From assembly GCA_013376735.1 (NCBI GenBank), contig VINJ01000001.1:806001-870000 (forward strand): a stretch of 64,000 bases of DNA, given 5' to 3'. Within the stretch, counting starts at the first letter, position 1; the number at the start of each line of letters is the position of its first letter. Shown piece by piece: positions 37,067 through 47,554 of the stretch. The position numbers and the translations under genes are program-made. The DNA is from a bacterium Scap17 (GTDB lineage Bacteria > Pseudomonadota > Gammaproteobacteria > Pseudomonadales > Halomonadaceae). The notes under the pieces were generated by a model, which saw nothing but the letters and a program-made list of their open reading frames with translations, was not told the DNA's origin and ran no database searches.

Positions 37067-38665
37067 ATGACTTCACCGCACGATTCCAGGCGCCTGGGCG
37101 AGTTTCTGGCGCGCCCGTTGGCCACGGCGAGCGACATGCTCGCCGCCTTGCTGGCACTGTGGCCAGGCGCCCTCGATGATGATTGGCGCGCGCGGCTTGC
37201 CGCGCGCGATGACTGGCACCTGACGATCGACAGTCGCAGTGCCGCGCAGGGTTCGCTCTTCATCGCCATCCCCGGCATCGCCAGCGATGGCCGCGACTAT
37301 ATCGCCGCGGCGCTTGAGGGCGGTGCCGAGCTGGTGCTGGCCGAAAGACCCGCAGGCGGGGATGCACGTCTCGCGCTGCATTCAGACGATGCCAGAGTCG
37401 TCTGGCTCGAGAATCTGGGCGAGCAGCTCGGTGAGCTGGGTCGCCAGGCCTTCAGTGTGCCCGAGTCGCTGACGCTGGTCGGGGTCACGGGCACCAATGG
37501 CAAGTCTTCCGTCACCCATTACATCGCCGAGCTGGCCGAAGCGATGGGCACGCCCGCCGGCATGATCGGCACGCTCGGCATCGGGCGTCCCGGCGCGCTG
37601 GTCGCGGGCGAGCGCACCACGCCTGATGCCCTGGCCGTGCAGGCGGCGCTCAAGGGCCTGAGCCTTGCCGGTGCCGAGCTGATCGCGATGGAAGTCTCTT
37701 CCCATGCGCTGGATCAAGGGCGCGTCAATGGCTGTCGCTTCACCGTTGCGGGCTATACCAATCTTTCGCGAGACCACCTCGACTACCACGGCAGCATGGC
37801 GGCCTATGCGGCGGCCAAGGCGAAGCTGTTCAAGCGCCCCGAACTCAAGCTTGCGGTGCTCAATGCCGATGATGCGCTGGCGCGTCTGATGCTGGCCGGC
37901 ATGCAGCGCGGCGTGCGCGTGCTGGCGATGGGGCGTGATGATGTCGCGACCCTGCGCGTGCTGGATGTCTTCCCCGAGCCGCTGGGCCAGGTTGCCGTGA
38001 TCGCGACGCCGGATGGCGAGCGTGAGCTGGGCCTCAATCTGATGGGGCGCTTCAATCTCGACAACGCCTTGCTGGCAATGCTGATCCTGCATGGCCTCGA
38101 CTATACGTTCGAGGGGCTGTTTGCCGCCGCGCCGCGTCTGACGCCGGTGCCGGGCCGCATGCAGCGCCTGAGCCGTGATGGCGCGCCGGTGGTGGTGGTC
38201 GACTACGCCCACACGCCGGAGGCCGTCGAGACGGCACTGACCGCGCTGCGTGCCCACCTGCCGGCGCGGGATGATGCGCGCCTGTGGTGTGTACTCGGCT
38301 GTGGCGGCGATCGCGATAGCGGCAAGCGCCCGCTGATGGCCACGGCCGCCGAGCAGGGCGCCGACCGTGTCGTGATCACCGATGACAACCCGCGTAGCGA
38401 GGATGCCGCCGCCATCCGTCAGCAGATGATGACCGGCATCCATTCCCGCGAGCGCGTGCTGGATATCGCCGAGCGTGGTGAGGCCATTGCCCAGGTCATC
38501 CGGGATGCCGGCGAGCATGATGTCATCCTGATCGCCGGCAAGGGGCACGAGGACTATCAGGAAATCGACGGTCAGCGACTGCCGTTTTCGGATGTGGCCC
38601 ATGCGGTCGCGGCGCTGGAGCGTCGTGAGCTCTCGATGCTGGAAGGTCAGGAGCGTGACGCATGA
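37067..38665 (+). CDS. murE: UDP-MurNAc-L-Ala-D-Glu:meso-DAP ligase MurE
   Basis: A 532-residue Mur ligase. ATP loop TGTNGKSS (141-148), SSHALDQGRVNG, and the DNPR motif in TDDNPRSED, which marks meso-diaminopimelate as the third residue added, as expected for a Gram-negative. The ATG at 37067 has AAGGAAG upstream; the frame is open further upstream without support. It overlaps murF by 4 bp. Confidence 0.96.
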   Translation: MTSPHDSRRLGEFLARPLATASDMLAALLALWPGALDDDWRARLAARDDWHLTIDSRSAAQGSLFIAIPGIASDGRDYIAAALEGGAELVLAERPAGGDARLALHSDDARVVWLENLGEQLGELGRQAFSVPESLTLVGVTGTNGKSSVTHYIAELAEAMGTPAGMIGTLGIGRPGALVAGERTTPDALAVQAALKGLSLAGAELIAMEVSSHALDQGRVNGCRFTVAGYTNLSRDHLDYHGSMAAYAAAKAKLFKRPELKLAVLNADDALARLMLAGMQRGVRVLAMGRDDVATLRVLDVFPEPLGQVAVIATPDGERELGLNLMGRFNLDNALLAMLILHGLDYTFEGLFAAAPRLTPVPGRMQRLSRDGAPVVVVDYAHTPEAVETALTALRAHLPARDDARLWCVLGCGGDRDSGKRPLMATAAEQGADRVVITDDNPRSEDAAAIRQQMMTGIHSRERVLDIAERGEAIAQVIRDAGEHDVILIAGKGHEDYQEIDGQRLPFSDVAHAVAALERRELSMLEGQERDA

Positions 38666-40125
38666 GCGCGCCTGAACAGCCCGTCGCTCTGAGTACCTTC
38701 GAGGAACTGGCCGCGGTGCTCGGGGCGCAGTTGCCACCGGCATTGCGCGGTCAGTCGCTGGGCGTCATCGAGACGGACACCCGCAAGCTTGGCGAGCAGG
38801 CCGCGCCGCTTTTTGTGGCACTCAAGGGCGAGCGATTCGACGCCCATGACTTCCTCGCCCAGGCTCGCGCCAATGGCGCCGTCGCGGCGCTGGTCGAACG
38901 GGCAGTGGATGACCCGCTGCCGCAGATCGTCGTTGCGGATACCCGGCTGGCCTTCGGGCTGCTGGCGGCGGCGCGTCGCCGTGCCTGGGGGAAGCCGTTG
39001 ATCGCGGTGACCGGCAACAGTGGCAAGACCAGTGTCAAGGGCCTGGTGCATGCCATCCTCGTGCGGGATGCCGCGCGTTTCGAGGCCCAAAGCCTCGCCA
39101 ATCACGGCAACCTCAACAACGATTTCGGCCTGCCGATGACGTTGCTGCGCTTGAGCGATGCCCACCAGCACGGCGTGGTCGAACTGGGCGCCAATCACCT
39201 CGGCGAGATTGCCTGGACGACGGCCCTGGCGCGCCCGCAAGTGGCGGTGATCACCAATGTCACCGGCGCCCATGTCGGCGAATTCGGCGGCATGGGTCAG
39301 ATCGCCCAGGCCAAGGGCGAGATTCTGGCGGGCCTCAGCCCGTTGGGAGGACGACGCCCGGTCGCGGTGCTCAACCGTGATGACGCCTACTTCTCGCTTT
39401 GGCAGGCGCTGGCCGCGACTGGTCAGGCGATCGATATCATCGACTTCAGCGTTGCGGATGACGCTGCGGATGGCAGCGTGGATAGCGTTGATTGCCCGGC
39501 ACGCCTGCAGGCGCGTGAGCTAGGCGCGGATGAACTCGGGCGTTATGCTTTCGAACTGACGTTTGATGGCCGCTCGCTCGGCCGTGTTCAGCTGGCGTTG
39601 CTGGGGCGTCACAACGTGGCCAATGCGCTGGCGGCTGCCGCGGCGTGCCTGGCACTGGGCATCGACAGTGATCTGGTGATCGCCGGGCTCGAGAGTGCCG
39701 AGAGCGTGCCCGGCAGGTTGGGGGTCGTGGCGGGCATCAATGGTTCGCGTCTGCTGGATGACAGCTACAACGCCAACCCCGGTGCCATGCTGGCGGCGCT
39801 GGATCTGCTGGCGACACTGCCTGCGCCGCGCTGGTGCCTGATGGGCGCCATGGGCGAACTCGGAGCCGACGCCGAACGTCTGCATGCCGAGGTGGGCGAT
39901 TACGCCCGCAAGCTGGGCATAGATTTCATTGCCACCTGCGGCGAGGGCGCTCAGGCGACTGCCGAGGCCTTCGGGGCCGGTGGCAAGCACTTTATCGAGC
40001 GGGTGGAGCTGGAAGCTTACGCCCGTAACCATCTACCCACCGGGGCCAGTGTTCTGGTCAAGGGGTCTCGCAGCGCTGGCATGGAGAATGTCGTTGCCGC
40101 GCTCAAGGTCGACGCATCAAGGTGA
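38662..40125 (+). CDS. murF: UDP-MurNAc-tripeptide:D-Ala-D-Ala ligase MurF
   Basis: A 487-residue Mur ligase with the ATP loop TGNSGKTS (117-124), the LANHGNLNNDFGLPMTLL region and LLDDSYNANPGAMLAAL typical of MurF. It adds the D-Ala-D-Ala dipeptide to complete the pentapeptide precursor. The start (ATGA) overlaps the murE stop; mraY follows after 9 bp. Confidence 0.96.
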   Translation: MSAPEQPVALSTFEELAAVLGAQLPPALRGQSLGVIETDTRKLGEQAAPLFVALKGERFDAHDFLAQARANGAVAALVERAVDDPLPQIVVADTRLAFGLLAAARRRAWGKPLIAVTGNSGKTSVKGLVHAILVRDAARFEAQSLANHGNLNNDFGLPMTLLRLSDAHQHGVVELGANHLGEIAWTTALARPQVAVITNVTGAHVGEFGGMGQIAQAKGEILAGLSPLGGRRPVAVLNRDDAYFSLWQALAATGQAIDIIDFSVADDAADGSVDSVDCPARLQARELGADELGRYAFELTFDGRSLGRVQLALLGRHNVANALAAAAACLALGIDSDLVIAGLESAESVPGRLGVVAGINGSRLLDDSYNANPGAMLAALDLLATLPAPRWCLMGAMGELGADAERLHAEVGDYARKLGIDFIATCGEGAQATAEAFGAGGKHFIERVELEAYARNHLPTGASVLVKGSRSAGMENVVAALKVDASR

Positions 40126-40134
40126 ATGTGAGTC

Positions 40135-41217
40135 ATGCTGCTGCTGCTTGCTGAGTTTCTGGCCCAATTCAATGGCGCCTTTACGGTTTTCAATTATCTG
40201 ACCCTGCGCGTGGTATTGGCCACGTTGACGGCACTGTTGCTGTGTCTGTGGCTGGGTCCCTGGGTCATCCGCAAGCTCGTCGATGGCCAGATCGGCCAGG
40301 CCGTGCGCGACGATGGCCCCAAGTCTCACCTTTCCAAGGCCGGTACTCCGACCATGGGCGGCGTGATGATCCTGCTGTCGATGGCCGTCTCCACCCTGCT
40401 GTGGGGCGACCTGACCAACCTGTATGTCTGGGTGGTGCTGGTCGTGACGCTGGGCTTCGGCGCCGTCGGCTGGGTCGATGACTACCGCAAGGTGGTGGAG
40501 AAGAATCCGCGTGGCCTGCCGGCGCGCTGGAAGTACTTCTGGCAGTCGGTGGTGGGCATCGGCGCCGCCGTGGTGCTGTACCTGACGGCGAGCACGCCGG
40601 CCGAGACGGGCCTGCTGGTGCCATTCTTCAAGGACGTCGTCATCCCGCTGGGCGTGTTCTACGTGGTGCTGACCTACTTCGTGATCGTCGGCAGCTCCAA
40701 TGCGGTCAACCTGACCGATGGCCTCGATGGTCTGGCGATCATGCCGACCGTGCTGGTCGCCATGGGCCTGGCCATTTTCGCCTATGCCTCGGGCAATCTG
40801 AAGTTCGCCGAGTATCTGCACATTCCGTTCATTGCCGGTTCCGGTGAGCTGGCCGTGTTCTGCGCCACCATCGCGGGTGCCGGCCTCGGTTTCCTGTGGT
40901 TCAACACCTACCCCGCCCAGGTCTTCATGGGCGATGTGGGCGCGCTGGCGCTCGGCGCGGCACTGGGGGTCGTGGCGGTCATCGTGCGTCAGGAAATCGT
41001 GCTGTTCATCATGGGCGGCGTCTTCGTGATGGAAACCGTCTCGGTGATCCTGCAGGTCGGCTCCTACAAGCTGACCGGGCGACGCATCTTCCGCATGGCG
41101 CCGCTGCATCACCACTTCGAGCTGAAAGGCTGGCCGGAGCCGCGCGTCATCGTGCGCTTCTGGATTATCACCGTCGTGCTGGTGCTGCTTGGCCTGGCCA
41201 CACTCAAGGTTCGCTGA
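40135..41217 (+). CDS. mraY: Phospho-MurNAc-pentapeptide translocase MraY
   Basis: A 360-residue integral membrane enzyme with about ten helices. Signature pieces are [13 protein letters not shown], the DD pair in [24 protein letters not shown], and [15 protein letters not shown]. It transfers phospho-MurNAc-pentapeptide to undecaprenyl phosphate to make lipid I. Length and order (murF-mraY-murD) are standard. Confidence 0.97.
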   Translation: MLLLLAEFLAQFNGAFTVFNYLTLRVVLATLTALLLCLWLGPWVIRKLVDGQIGQAVRDDGPKSHLSKAGTPTMGGVMILLSMAVSTLLWGDLTNLYVWVVLVVTLGFGAVGWVDDYRKVVEKNPRGLPARWKYFWQSVVGIGAAVVLYLTASTPAETGLLVPFFKDVVIPLGVFYVVLTYFVIVGSSNAVNLTDGLDGLAIMPTVLVAMGLAIFAYASGNLKFAEYLHIPFIAGSGELAVFCATIAGAGLGFLWFNTYPAQVFMGDVGALALGAALGVVAVIVRQEIVLFIMGGVFVMETVSVILQVGSYKLTGRRIFRMAPLHHHFELKGWPEPRVIVRFWIITVVLVLLGLATLKVR

Positions 41218-41230
41218 GGACGCATTCGCG

Positions 41231-42742
41231 ATGACCCTCTCTGTCACCTCTCACACACCGGCCTCGCCGGTGCCTGCCAAAGGACCGACCCTGGTGGTCG
41301 GTCTTGGTGTCTCCGGACAGGCGATCGCTCGCCATCTGAGTGATCGCGGCATCGACTTTGCCGTCGCCGATACCCGCAGCGCACCGCCTGGCCTCGAGAG
41401 CCTGCGCGAGCATGCGCCGCAGGCCGAGGTACATCTTGGCCCACTGGAAGCGCTGGACCTGTCACGCTTCGGCGAGGTGGTACTCAGTCCGGGCATTGCC
41501 CCGCGTCAGGCGGTGTTCGATGGGGTCCGCGAGCGACTGGTCGGCGAGATCGCACTCTTCGTGCGCGCGCTGGATGAGCGCCAGGCTCGTGACGCGCAGG
41601 GCAAGCGGCCCACGCTGGTCGCGATCACTGGCTCGAACGCCAAGTCCACCGTGACCACGCTGATCGCGCAGATGGCCGCGCGTGCCGGTCGTGACGTGGC
41701 GGTCGGCGGCAATCTGGGCACCGCCGCGCTGAGCTTGTTGCGTGAGCAGCCCGATGCCGAGCTCTACGTGCTGGAGCTGTCTTCCTTCCAGCTCGAGACC
41801 ACGCCTGAGCTCAAGGCCGATGTCGCCTGCTTCCTGAATCTCTCCGAAGATCATCTTGATCGCCACGACGGCATGCGCGGCTATCAGGCCGCCAAGCGCG
41901 GTATCTTCCGCGGCGCAGGCCTTGCGGTCATCAATGCCGATGACGCCTGGAGCTGGCCGGCCGAGAATGATGCGGTGGCGCGAGTCAGTTTCAGCGTGCA
42001 GCTCGGTGGGTCGGCCGATAAGTCGACCGATGAGGCTGCCAGGCAGGCGCAATGGTGCCTGGCGGAAGAGGGCGGCACGCTGTCGCTGTGTCATGCCGAG
42101 TCTGGCCAGCTGCGCAGCGTGATGCCTGCTGCGGACGTGCGTCTTGCAGGCCGCCACAATCAGGCCAATGCGCTGGCGGCACTCGCGATGGGCACCGCGA
42201 TCGGCCTCGACGAGGCGGCGATGGTCGCCGAGCTAACCAGCTTCGCGGGCTTGCCGCATCGCGGCGAGCTGATCGCCGAGGTGGCGGGCGTGCGCTGGAT
42301 CAATGATTCCAAGGGCACCAATGTCGGGGCGACGCTGGCGGCGATTGCCGGTCTCGGCCCGACGCTCGAGGGCAAGCTGATATTGCTGGCCGGTGGCCAG
42401 GGCAAGGGCGCAGATTTCACGCCGCTGGCGGCGCCACTGGCCCGTTATGCCCGTGAGGTGGTGGTGTTCGGACAGGATGCGCCGTTATTGATGCAAGCCC
42501 TGGCCGATGACGTCCCCGTGACGCCAGTCATGACGCTGGGCGATGCCATGCGTCATGCACGACAGATCGCTCAGGCGGGTGACTGCGTGCTGCTGTCACC
42601 GGCCTGCGCCAGTCTTGATCAGTTCCCCCATTACATGGCGCGCGGCGACGCCTTCCGTGACTGGGTCACGCAGTACATCATGTCTGGTGCTGACGGCAAT
42701 TCTGGCCCTAGCAGCAGCGACAAGGAAGCCTGCGATGCGTAA
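41231..42742 (+). CDS. murD: UDP-MurNAc-L-Ala:D-Glu ligase MurD
   Basis: A 503-residue Mur ligase. An N-terminal Rossmann-like UDP-binding region (LVVGLGVSGQAIARHL) precedes the ATP loop TGSNAKST (133-140), where Ala replaces the usual Gly of GxNGKS/T. WINDSKGTNVGAT is the C-terminal domain start. It adds D-glutamate to UDP-MurNAc-L-Ala. It is longer than E. coli MurD (438 residues), partly from a Ser/Asp-rich C-terminal tail. It overlaps ftsW by 8 bp. Confidence 0.95.
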   Translation: MTLSVTSHTPASPVPAKGPTLVVGLGVSGQAIARHLSDRGIDFAVADTRSAPPGLESLREHAPQAEVHLGPLEALDLSRFGEVVLSPGIAPRQAVFDGVRERLVGEIALFVRALDERQARDAQGKRPTLVAITGSNAKSTVTTLIAQMAARAGRDVAVGGNLGTAALSLLREQPDAELYVLELSSFQLETTPELKADVACFLNLSEDHLDRHDGMRGYQAAKRGIFRGAGLAVINADDAWSWPAENDAVARVSFSVQLGGSADKSTDEAARQAQWCLAEEGGTLSLCHAESGQLRSVMPAADVRLAGRHNQANALAALAMGTAIGLDEAAMVAELTSFAGLPHRGELIAEVAGVRWINDSKGTNVGATLAAIAGLGPTLEGKLILLAGGQGKGADFTPLAAPLARYAREVVVFGQDAPLLMQALADDVPVTPVMTLGDAMRHARQIAQAGDCVLLSPACASLDQFPHYMARGDAFRDWVTQYIMSGADGNSGPSSSDKEACDA

Positions 42743-43964
42743 CAAGGCCCGGCGAGTCCATGACACCTTGACGGCAGAGCGTCAGCCCGTCGACGGCTGG
42801 CTGCTGTTCTGCGCGCTGGCGATTCTGTGTATCGGCTGGGTAATGGTGACCTCTGCCTCCAGCGAGATCTCGAGCGAGCGCTTCGATGGCAATGCCTTCT
42901 ACTACAGCATGCGCCACGGCATCTTTATCGTGATCGGCCTGGTGGCCGCCTTCTGTACGCTGCGCGTGCCGATGTCCGCCTGGCAGCAGCGCAGCTTCGC
43001 GATGCTGATGCTGGGCTTCGTGCTGCTGGTGGTCGTGTTGGTGGTCGGGCGCGAGATCAACGGCGCCAAGCGCTGGATACCGCTGCCATTGGTCGGCGGG
43101 GTGCAGGCCTCCGAGATCGCCAAGCTGTGCCTGATGATCTGGCTGGCCGGCTATCTGGACCGCCGCCTCGACAAGGTGCGCGCCAGCGTCGTCAATGGCC
43201 TCATTCTGCCCTGTGTCCCCTTGTTGCTGATGATCGTGCTGTTGGCACTGGAGCCTGACTTTGGCTCCATCGTGGTCATGGGCGGTGCCGTGATGGGCAT
43301 GCTGCTGATGGCGGGCGTCGCCTGGTGGGGGTTCATCGTCTTGCTGGGCCTGGCGGGCGGTGGTGGTTGGCTCTTGGCGATCGCCGAGCCCTATCGCTGG
43401 GAGCGCCTGACCACCTATACCGACCCGTGGGCCAACATGTATGACAGTGGCTACCAGCTGACCCAGGCATTGATCGCCTTCGGTCGTGGCCACCTGAGCG
43501 GCATGGGGCTGGGCAATAGCGTGCAGAAGCTGTTCTATCTGCCGGAAGCGCATACCGATTTCGTATTTGCCGTGCTGGCCGAGGAGCTGGGCTTGATCGG
43601 GGCGACGGCCGTGGTGGCGCTGTTCGGACTGCTGATCTACCGCGCCTTCAAGATCGGTCGCCGCGCTGAACTCGCCGGCTTGCCGTTCAGCGCCTACCTC
43701 GGCTACGGTATCGCCCTCGTGCTGGGGGCGCAGGCCTTCATCAACATCGGTGTGGCCAGCGGACTGCTGCCCACCAAGGGGCTGACCCTGCCCCTGATGA
43801 GTTATGGCGGCTCCAGCCTGATCGTCAGTTGCGTGCAGATCGCGATACTGCTGCGTATCGATGCCGAGACCCGCAAGCTGACCCGCACACCGACAGGAAA
43901 TGCCGCCGCGCCCCGCCGCAAGACCAGGAAGCCGACCGAGACACCGCAAGGAGCACAGGCATGA
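42735..43964 (+). CDS. ftsW: Septal peptidoglycan glycosyltransferase FtsW
   Basis: A 409-residue SEDS-family polymerase with about ten membrane helices. Conserved pieces include GVQASEIAKLCLMIWLAGYL, the large periplasmic loop with DPWANMYDSGYQLTQALIAFG, EELGLIGATAV and the end KGLTLPLMSYGGSS. It polymerises lipid II at the septum together with FtsI. The ATG at 42735 gives a short cytoplasmic N-terminus and overlaps the murD end; a longer upstream frame is a murD shadow. Confidence 0.95.
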   Translation: MRNKARRVHDTLTAERQPVDGWLLFCALAILCIGWVMVTSASSEISSERFDGNAFYYSMRHGIFIVIGLVAAFCTLRVPMSAWQQRSFAMLMLGFVLLVVVLVVGREINGAKRWIPLPLVGGVQASEIAKLCLMIWLAGYLDRRLDKVRASVVNGLILPCVPLLLMIVLLALEPDFGSIVVMGGAVMGMLLMAGVAWWGFIVLLGLAGGGGWLLAIAEPYRWERLTTYTDPWANMYDSGYQLTQALIAFGRGHLSGMGLGNSVQKLFYLPEAHTDFVFAVLAEELGLIGATAVVALFGLLIYRAFKIGRRAELAGLPFSAYLGYGIALVLGAQAFINIGVASGLLPTKGLTLPLMSYGGSSLIVSCVQIAILLRIDAETRKLTRTPTGNAAAPRRKTRKPTETPQGAQA

Positions 43965-45118
43965 CGTCATCTTCTTCTACCATCGCTCCCCAGGGGGCGG
44001 TTGACTCGGTAGACGCTGCCTCCAGGGGCGTCGTGCTGATGATGGCCGGCGGGACGGGAGGACATGTGATTCCAGCGCTGTCGCTGGCGCGTGCCCTTGC
44101 GGCGGCCGGTCACGAGATTCATTGGCTGGGCAGCCCGCGTGGTATCGAGAACCGTCTGGTGCCCGACGCCGGCTACCCGCTGCATCGGGTCGAGGTCGCA
44201 GGCTTGCGCGGCAAGGGGCTGGCGGGCTATGCGGCGATCCCGTTTCGTCTCGCGCGCGCCGTCCTGCAGGCAAGGCGCGTGATTCGTGAGCTCAAGCCGG
44301 TGCTGGTGGTGGGCCTCGGTGGCTTCGCCAGTGGTCCGGGCGGGCTCGCGGCGCGCCTTGAAGGCATTCCGCTGATCATTCATGAGCAGAACGCCATCGC
44401 GGGGCTGACCAACAAGGTGCTGGCGCGGATGGCGACGCGTGTCTACGCCGCCTTCCCGGGCGCCTTCCCGCCGGCCCTCGGGGCTCAGGTGGTGGGCAAT
44501 CCGGTACGTGATGAGATCGCCGACGTCGGCGCCGCCGGGCATATGTCCGAGTCTGCTGCCGAGGCGGCAGGCGAGTCGCGTGCCTTGCATCTGCTGGTGA
44601 TGGGCGGCTCGCTGGGGGCTCAGGCGCTCAACGAGACGCTCGCGCCGGCGCTGGCCCTGCTGCCGGAAGCCTCGCGCCCCGTGGTGCGCCATCAGGCCGG
44701 ACGTGACAAGCAGGAGGCGACCCTCGCCGCCTATCAGGCAGTCGGTGTCACGGCTGAGGTCAGCGAGTTCATCGGTGACATGGCCGAGGCCTATGCCTGG
44801 GCAGACCTCGTGGTCTGTCGCGCCGGCGCCCTGACCGTGGCCGAGCTGGCCGCGGCAGGTCGCCCTGCGGTGCTGGTGCCGTTCCCCCACGCCGTGGATG
44901 ACCACCAGACCGTCAATGCCGCGGTATTGGTCAAGGCGGATGCCGCACGCCTGATTCCCCAGAATACGTTGACTGCCGAGCGTCTCGCCGAGACGCTGGC
45001 AGAATTGCTCGACCCCAAGATACTCACTGGCATGGCCGCTCGCGCCCGCAATAGTGCGGAACTCGATGCGGTAGCGACCATGCTGGCAGGCTGCATGGAG
45101 ACTCGCCTTGAACGCTAG
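43961..45118 (+). CDS. murG: UDP-GlcNAc:lipid I GlcNAc transferase MurG
   Basis: A 385-residue GT28 glycosyltransferase. [17 protein letters not shown] is the N-terminal glycine-rich loop; [30 protein letters not shown] and [19 protein letters not shown] are further signatures. It makes lipid II. A Ser/Thr-rich extension of about 22 residues precedes the fold. AAGGAG stands before the ATG at 43961, which overlaps the ftsW stop (ATGA). Confidence 0.96.
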   Translation: MTSSSSTIAPQGAVDSVDAASRGVVLMMAGGTGGHVIPALSLARALAAAGHEIHWLGSPRGIENRLVPDAGYPLHRVEVAGLRGKGLAGYAAIPFRLARAVLQARRVIRELKPVLVVGLGGFASGPGGLAARLEGIPLIIHEQNAIAGLTNKVLARMATRVYAAFPGAFPPALGAQVVGNPVRDEIADVGAAGHMSESAAEAAGESRALHLLVMGGSLGAQALNETLAPALALLPEASRPVVRHQAGRDKQEATLAAYQAVGVTAEVSEFIGDMAEAYAWADLVVCRAGALTVAELAAAGRPAVLVPFPHAVDDHQTVNAAVLVKADAARLIPQNTLTAERLAETLAELLDPKILTGMAARARNSAELDAVATMLAGCMETRLER

Positions 45119-46553
45119 CAATTCTGATCGCGGTGCAGGTATGCGCCGCATCCGTCGTATCCATTTCGTCGGCATCGGCGGTGTGGGCATGTGTGGTATC
45201 GCCGAAGTACTGGGCAACATGGGCTATGAGGTCAGCGGTAGCGATCTCAAGGAATCCGCCGTCACGGCTCACCTGCGTGAGTGCGGCGTGCGTGTCGCCA
45301 TCGGTCATGCGGCCATCAATGCTGAAGGCTCGGATGTGGTCGTGGTCTCGACCGCGGTGGACATCACCAACCCGGAAGTGGCTTGGGCGCGGGAGCATCG
45401 CATTCCCGTCGTGCGTCGCGCCGAGATGCTCGCCGAGCTGATGCGTTTCCGCCAGGGCATCGCGATTGCCGGTACCCACGGCAAGACCACCACCACCAGC
45501 CTGACCGCGACTCTGCTCGCGGAAGGCGGCATGGACCCGACCTTCGTCATCGGTGGCAAGCTGACCAGCGCAGGCACCAATGCCCGTCTGGGCGAGGGGG
45601 AGTATCTGGTCGCCGAGGCGGATGAGTCCGATGCCTCCTTCCTGCATCTTCAGCCGTTGATCTCGGTAGTGACCAATGTCGATGCCGATCACATGGCCAC
45701 CTACGAGGGCGACTTCAATCGCCTCAAGGACACCTTCATCGAATTCCTGCACAACCTGCCGTTCTACGGTCTGGCGGTGCTGTGTATCGATGATGCCAAC
45801 GTGCGTGAGCTGCTGCCGCGTGTTCAGCGTCAGTTCGTGACCTACGGCTTCAGTGACGATGCCGATTACCGCATCAGCGATTTCCGCCAGGGTGGCGGTC
45901 AGCTCAGTTTCACGGCGCTGCGTCCGGAAGGCCATGCACCGCTCGAGATCACCCTGGCGATGCCGGGTGAGCACAATGCGCTCAACGCCCTGGCGGCGAT
46001 CGCCATCGCCACCGATGTCGGTGTCAGCGATGAAGCCATCGCTCGCGCGCTGGCAAGCTTTGCCGGTGTCGGTCGTCGCTTCCAGGTGCACGGAGAATTC
46101 GCGGCACCCAATGGCGAGCAGAGCGTGATGCTGGTGGACGATTATGGCCACCACCCGCGCGAAGTGGAGATGGTGATTCGCGCCGTGCGCGCCGGCTGGC
46201 CGCAGCGCCGTCTGGTGATGGCCTACCAGCCGCACCGTTATTCGCGCACCCATGATCTCTATGAAGATTTCGTGCGTGTGCTGTCCGAAGTCGACACCCT
46301 GTTGCTGCTGGATGTCTACAGTGCCGGGGAAGCGATGATTCCAGGCGCCGATGGCCGCTCGCTGGCGGGCTCGATCCGTCAGCGCGGCCAGGTGGACCCG
46401 CTGTTCGTCGAACACAAGCGTGCCTTGCCGGACCTGCTCAAGAACGTGCTGCGTCCGGACGATATCCTGATTACCCAGGGGGCGGGCGATGTCGGTGGCA
46501 TTGCGCTGGCACTGGCGGGGGCCGACCTCAAGCTTGACGAGGTGACGCTATGA
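45108..46553 (+). CDS. murC: UDP-MurNAc:L-Ala ligase MurC
   Basis: A 481-residue Mur ligase: [21 protein letters not shown]-terminus, ATP loop in [23 protein letters not shown] and [12 protein letters not shown]. It adds L-alanine to UDP-MurNAc. The TTG at 45108 is taken because GGAG lies 7 nt upstream and it overlaps the murG end; the ATG at 45141 (470 residues) has no clear ribosome site and remains the alternative. It overlaps ddlB by 4 bp. Confidence 0.93.
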   Translation: MNASNSDRGAGMRRIRRIHFVGIGGVGMCGIAEVLGNMGYEVSGSDLKESAVTAHLRECGVRVAIGHAAINAEGSDVVVVSTAVDITNPEVAWAREHRIPVVRRAEMLAELMRFRQGIAIAGTHGKTTTTSLTATLLAEGGMDPTFVIGGKLTSAGTNARLGEGEYLVAEADESDASFLHLQPLISVVTNVDADHMATYEGDFNRLKDTFIEFLHNLPFYGLAVLCIDDANVRELLPRVQRQFVTYGFSDDADYRISDFRQGGGQLSFTALRPEGHAPLEITLAMPGEHNALNALAAIAIATDVGVSDEAIARALASFAGVGRRFQVHGEFAAPNGEQSVMLVDDYGHHPREVEMVIRAVRAGWPQRRLVMAYQPHRYSRTHDLYEDFVRVLSEVDTLLLLDVYSAGEAMIPGADGRSLAGSIRQRGQVDPLFVEHKRALPDLLKNVLRPDDILITQGAGDVGGIALALAGADLKLDEVTL

Positions 46554-47551
46554 CCGTCTCTTCTTCCTCGTCTGGAGTGACAGGCGTGAATCCTGAGCTG
46601 GCCACGCGCTATGGACGTGTCGTGGTGCTGTTCGGTGGCCTGAGCGCCGAGCGCGAGGTGTCGCTCAAGAGCGGTGCGGCGGTGCTGGCGGCCCTGCAGG
46701 GCGCAGGTGTCGATGTGCAGGGCTATGACATGGCGCATGGGCTGGCCGGTCTCGAGACATTGCGCCCCGACCGTGTCTTCATCGCCATGCACGGTCGGGG
46801 CGGCGAAGATGGCACCTTGCAGGGGGCGCTGGAATTGCTGGGCATTCCCTACACCGGCAGCGGAGTACTGGCCTCTGCACTGGGCATGGACAAGCTGCGC
46901 ACCAAGAAGCTCTGGGATATCGAGGGCTTGCCGACGCCGCGTTCCTGTCGCCTGGCGGCGGATACGAACTGGCAGTCGGTGCTAGAGACGCTCGGTACCC
47001 CGGTAGTGGTCAAGCCGGTGCATGAGGGGTCGACTCTCGGCATTCATATCGTCGAGGACGCCCAGGCGCTCCATGATGCCTGGACGGATGCCAGCCGCTT
47101 CGATGCGGTAGTGATGGCCGAGCGTTTCATCAAGGGGCCGGAATATACGGTCTCGGTGCTGGACGGCGAGGTATTGCCAGCCATTCGCATCGAAGCCGAT
47201 AGTGGCTTCTATGATTACGATGCCAAATACATCGCCAATACCACGCGCTATCTGCTGCCTTGTGGTCTGAGCGCTGCGCGTGAGGCGGAATTGGCCGAGA
47301 TCTCACTCAAGGCATTCAACGTGCTGGGCTGCGAGGGTTGGGGCCGTGTCGATGTGATGGAAGATGCGGACGGCGCCTTCTGGCTGCTGGAAGTCAACAC
47401 CTCGCCGGGCATGACTGATCACAGCCTGGTGCCGCAGTCCGCGGCGCATATCGGGCTCGATTTCGCCACCCTGGTGCTGCGTATTCTCGACACGACTCTC
47501 GCCGAGCGGGGCGCAAACGATGCGTCAGTCGCTCAGCAGAGTGGTCATTGA
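46550..47551 (+). CDS. ddlB: D-alanine-D-alanine ligase DdlB
   Basis: A 333-residue ATP-grasp ligase: [55 protein letters not shown] and the end [17 protein letters not shown]. It supplies D-Ala-D-Ala for MurF. Its first 18 residues ([12 protein letters not shown]...) are a low-complexity extension. The ATG overlaps the murC stop; ftsQ begins 4 bp after its end. Confidence 0.96.
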   Translation: MTVSSSSSGVTGVNPELATRYGRVVVLFGGLSAEREVSLKSGAAVLAALQGAGVDVQGYDMAHGLAGLETLRPDRVFIAMHGRGGEDGTLQGALELLGIPYTGSGVLASALGMDKLRTKKLWDIEGLPTPRSCRLAADTNWQSVLETLGTPVVVKPVHEGSTLGIHIVEDAQALHDAWTDASRFDAVVMAERFIKGPEYTVSVLDGEVLPAIRIEADSGFYDYDAKYIANTTRYLLPCGLSAAREAELAEISLKAFNVLGCEGWGRVDVMEDADGAFWLLEVNTSPGMTDHSLVPQSAAHIGLDFATLVLRILDTTLAERGANDASVAQQSGH

Positions 47552-47554
47552 TCG

